5,892 bases of DNA, from contig CATZYY010000148.1 in the NCBI GenBank assembly GCA_958426425.1, positions 1 to 5,892 on the forward strand, given 5' to 3'. The first letter of the stretch is position 1. Every line of letters starts with the position of its first letter. Below the pieces are notes generated by a model. It worked only from the letters and a program-made list of their open reading frames with translations, was not told the origin of the DNA and searched no databases. This document shows, piece by piece, positions 4,870 to 5,892 of this stretch. The stretch comes from an uncultured Oscillospiraceae bacterium (GTDB lineage Bacteria > Bacillota > Clostridia > Oscillospirales > Oscillospiraceae). Both the position numbers and the translations under genes were made by a program.

Positions 4870-5580
4870 TTACAGCTTGCGCAGGGCGTCCACCAGGGCG
4901 GTCTTGCCCTGGGTCTTCTCGTCCTTCATCTTGACAATGCGGGCGGGGCTGCCGGCCACCACGGCACCGGCGGGCACATCCTCAATGACCACAGCGCCGG
5001 CGGCCACCACGGCGCCCCTGCCTACCCGGACGCCCTCGATGACCACGGCGTTGGCGCCGATGACCACCTCATCCTCAATGACCACAGGGGTGGCGGAGGC
5101 GGGCTCCACCACGCCGGCCAGAACCGTGCCGGCGCCGATGTGGCACCGCTCGCCCACCATGGCCCGGCCCCCCAGGACCGTGCCCATGTCGATCATGGTG
5201 CCCTTGCCGATGACGGCGCCGATGTTGATGACGGCGCCCATCATGATGACGGCACCCTCGCCGATCTCCACCTTCTCCCGGATGATGGCGCCGGGCTCAA
5301 TCCGGGCCTGGACGCCCTTCAGGTCCAGCAGGGGCACGCCGGAGTTGCGCCGGTCGTTTTCCACCACGGTGTCAGTGATGCGGTCGGCATTGGCCTCCAG
5401 AATGGGGCCCAGCTCGCTCCAGTCCCCGAACACCACGTAGCTGCCGCCGCCCTGAGCGTTGGCGCTGCCGAATACCTGAGCGGAGCCGAAGTCCACAGGG
5501 CCGGTGGTGTTGACATAGACCTTCACCGGGGTCTTTTTTTCAGAATTGGCAATGTAGTCGATGATCTCCTGAGCGTTCAT
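4870..5580 (-). CDS. dapH: 2,3,4,5-tetrahydropyridine-2,6-dicarboxylate N-acetyltransferase (DapH)
   Basis: The 236-residue enzyme acetylates L-tetrahydrodipicolinate with acetyl-CoA to N-acetyl-2-amino-6-oxopimelate, committing the acetylase branch of diaminopimelate/lysine synthesis in the cytosol. The N-terminal DapH domain (about 1-85) starts MNAQEIIDYIANSEKKTPVK and ends with VVENDRRNSGVPLLDLK. From about residue 90 to 215 runs a left-handed beta-helix of hexapeptide repeats (IEPGAI, IGEGAVI, IGAVIGKGTMI, HIGAGTVLAG, VIGANAVV, VGRGAVVAAGAVV), followed by the AGSPARIVK exit and a DEKTQGKTALVDALRKL tail. It aligns almost throughout with Bacillus subtilis DapH as I recall it, at nearly the same length. 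The ATG at 5580 has GGAGAG at 5586-5591, which overlaps the last codons of dapB; the two genes are 2 bases apart and surely co-transcribed, with likely translational coupling. Confidence 0.97.
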   Translation of the reverse strand: MNAQEIIDYIANSEKKTPVKVYVNTTGPVDFGSAQVFGSANAQGGGSYVVFGDWSELGPILEANADRITDTVVENDRRNSGVPLLDLKGVQARIEPGAIIREKVEIGEGAVIMMGAVINIGAVIGKGTMIDMGTVLGGRAMVGERCHIGAGTVLAGVVEPASATPVVIEDEVVIGANAVVIEGVRVGRGAVVAAGAVVIEDVPAGAVVAGSPARIVKMKDEKTQGKTALVDALRKL

Positions 5581-5582
5581 AG

Positions 5583-5892
5583 TTACTCTCCAAACAAGAT
5601 TTTTTGCAGGTCATAGACCCCGTTGGGTTTTCCCGGCAGCAGCCGGGCCATGTGCAGGGCGCCGTTGACAAAGATCTGGCGGCTGGCAGCCCGGTGGGTG
5701 AATTCCAGCTCCTCGTCGGGTCCGAAAAAGTGGACCGTGTGAGTCCCGGCCACGGTGCCGCCCCGCAGGGCGTGAATGCCCACCTCGCTGCTGGCCCGTT
5801 TTCCGCAGTTGCCCTCCCGGCCGTACACCGGCCGCAGGGCGTGATCGGGGTCCATGGCCTCCAGCAGCAGCTTTGCCGTGCCGCTGGGGGCG
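5583..5892 (-). CDS. dapB: 4-hydroxy-tetrahydrodipicolinate reductase (DapB), C-terminal part
   Basis: The last 102 codons are present; the gene continues past the window edge, so the N-terminal NAD(P)H-binding domain and the catalytic His/Lys motif are not visible. The fragment opens with APSGTAK, the end of the DapB signature (K-x-D-A-P-S-G-T-A) that binds substrate. RGGTVAGTHTVHFFG, then LEFTHRAASR, and the closing GKPNGVYDLQKILFGE are the classical C-terminal landmarks. DapB reduces 4-hydroxy-tetrahydrodipicolinate to tetrahydrodipicolinate, the substrate of DapH encoded immediately downstream. The dapB stop TAA is 2 bases before the dapH ATG. The family is about 245-270 residues, so roughly 40 percent is shown. 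Confidence 0.96.
   Translation of the reverse strand, partial: APSGTAKLLLEAMDPDHALRPVYGREGNCGKRASSEVGIHALRGGTVAGTHTVHFFGPDEELEFTHRAASRQIFVNGALHMARLLPGKPNGVYDLQKILFGE

Noticed and set aside
4790..5616. Two + strand open frames opposite dapH, rich in Thr/Met/Pro or in His/Asp
   Set aside because: The low-complexity composition is the complement of hexapeptide-repeat codons in dapH; they are shadows.

Overview
The window looks like chromosomal DNA of a GC-rich member of the Bacillota, most likely a gut clostridium of the Oscillospiraceae (Flavonifractor/Oscillibacter-like). This placement is an inference. It rests on the high-GC codon use, strong AGGAGG-type ribosome sites, GC-rich hairpin terminators and a Bacillus/Clostridia-type DapH. 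No phage, plasmid, CRISPR, tRNA or rRNA signal is visible.

Layout. On the + strand, positions 1-960 hold the end of an unrecognised, probably exported protein and a 185-residue protein with a faint CpcT/CpeT-like pattern, closed by a strong terminator at 1021-1051. A near-consensus promoter (1075-1103) then drives a class I/II aminotransferase (1134-2270) that most resembles PatA, N-acetyl-L,L-diaminopimelate aminotransferase. A hairpin zone (2281-2357) separates it from the convergent - strand genes. Reading leftwards on the - strand these are: the end of dapB (5892-5583), dapH (5580-4870), a 430-base structured intergenic region, a ComEC-like soluble metallo-beta-lactamase-fold hydrolase (4403-3453), and a Gfo/Idh/MocA oxidoreductase (3381-2362).

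How they work together. DapB, DapH and the PatA-like enzyme are three steps of the acetylase branch of diaminopimelate/lysine synthesis: dihydrodipicolinate reduction, N-acetylation of tetrahydrodipicolinate, and transamination of the acetylated keto acid. dapB and dapH are tightly coupled (2-base gap). The aminotransferase lies nearby on the other strand with its own promoter. The oxidoreductase and the MBL hydrolase have no evident role in this pathway.

The least ordinary stretch is 4597-4850, downstream of dapH. Two nearly identical 25-base terminator hairpins (24 of 25 bases) bracket about 200 bases. That interval has imperfect inverted ends and holds further hairpins, including a perfect 34-base palindrome one base away from a 17-bp-stem hairpin. 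It resembles a small non-coding repeat (MITE/REP-like) inserted beside, or duplicating, the dapBH terminator.
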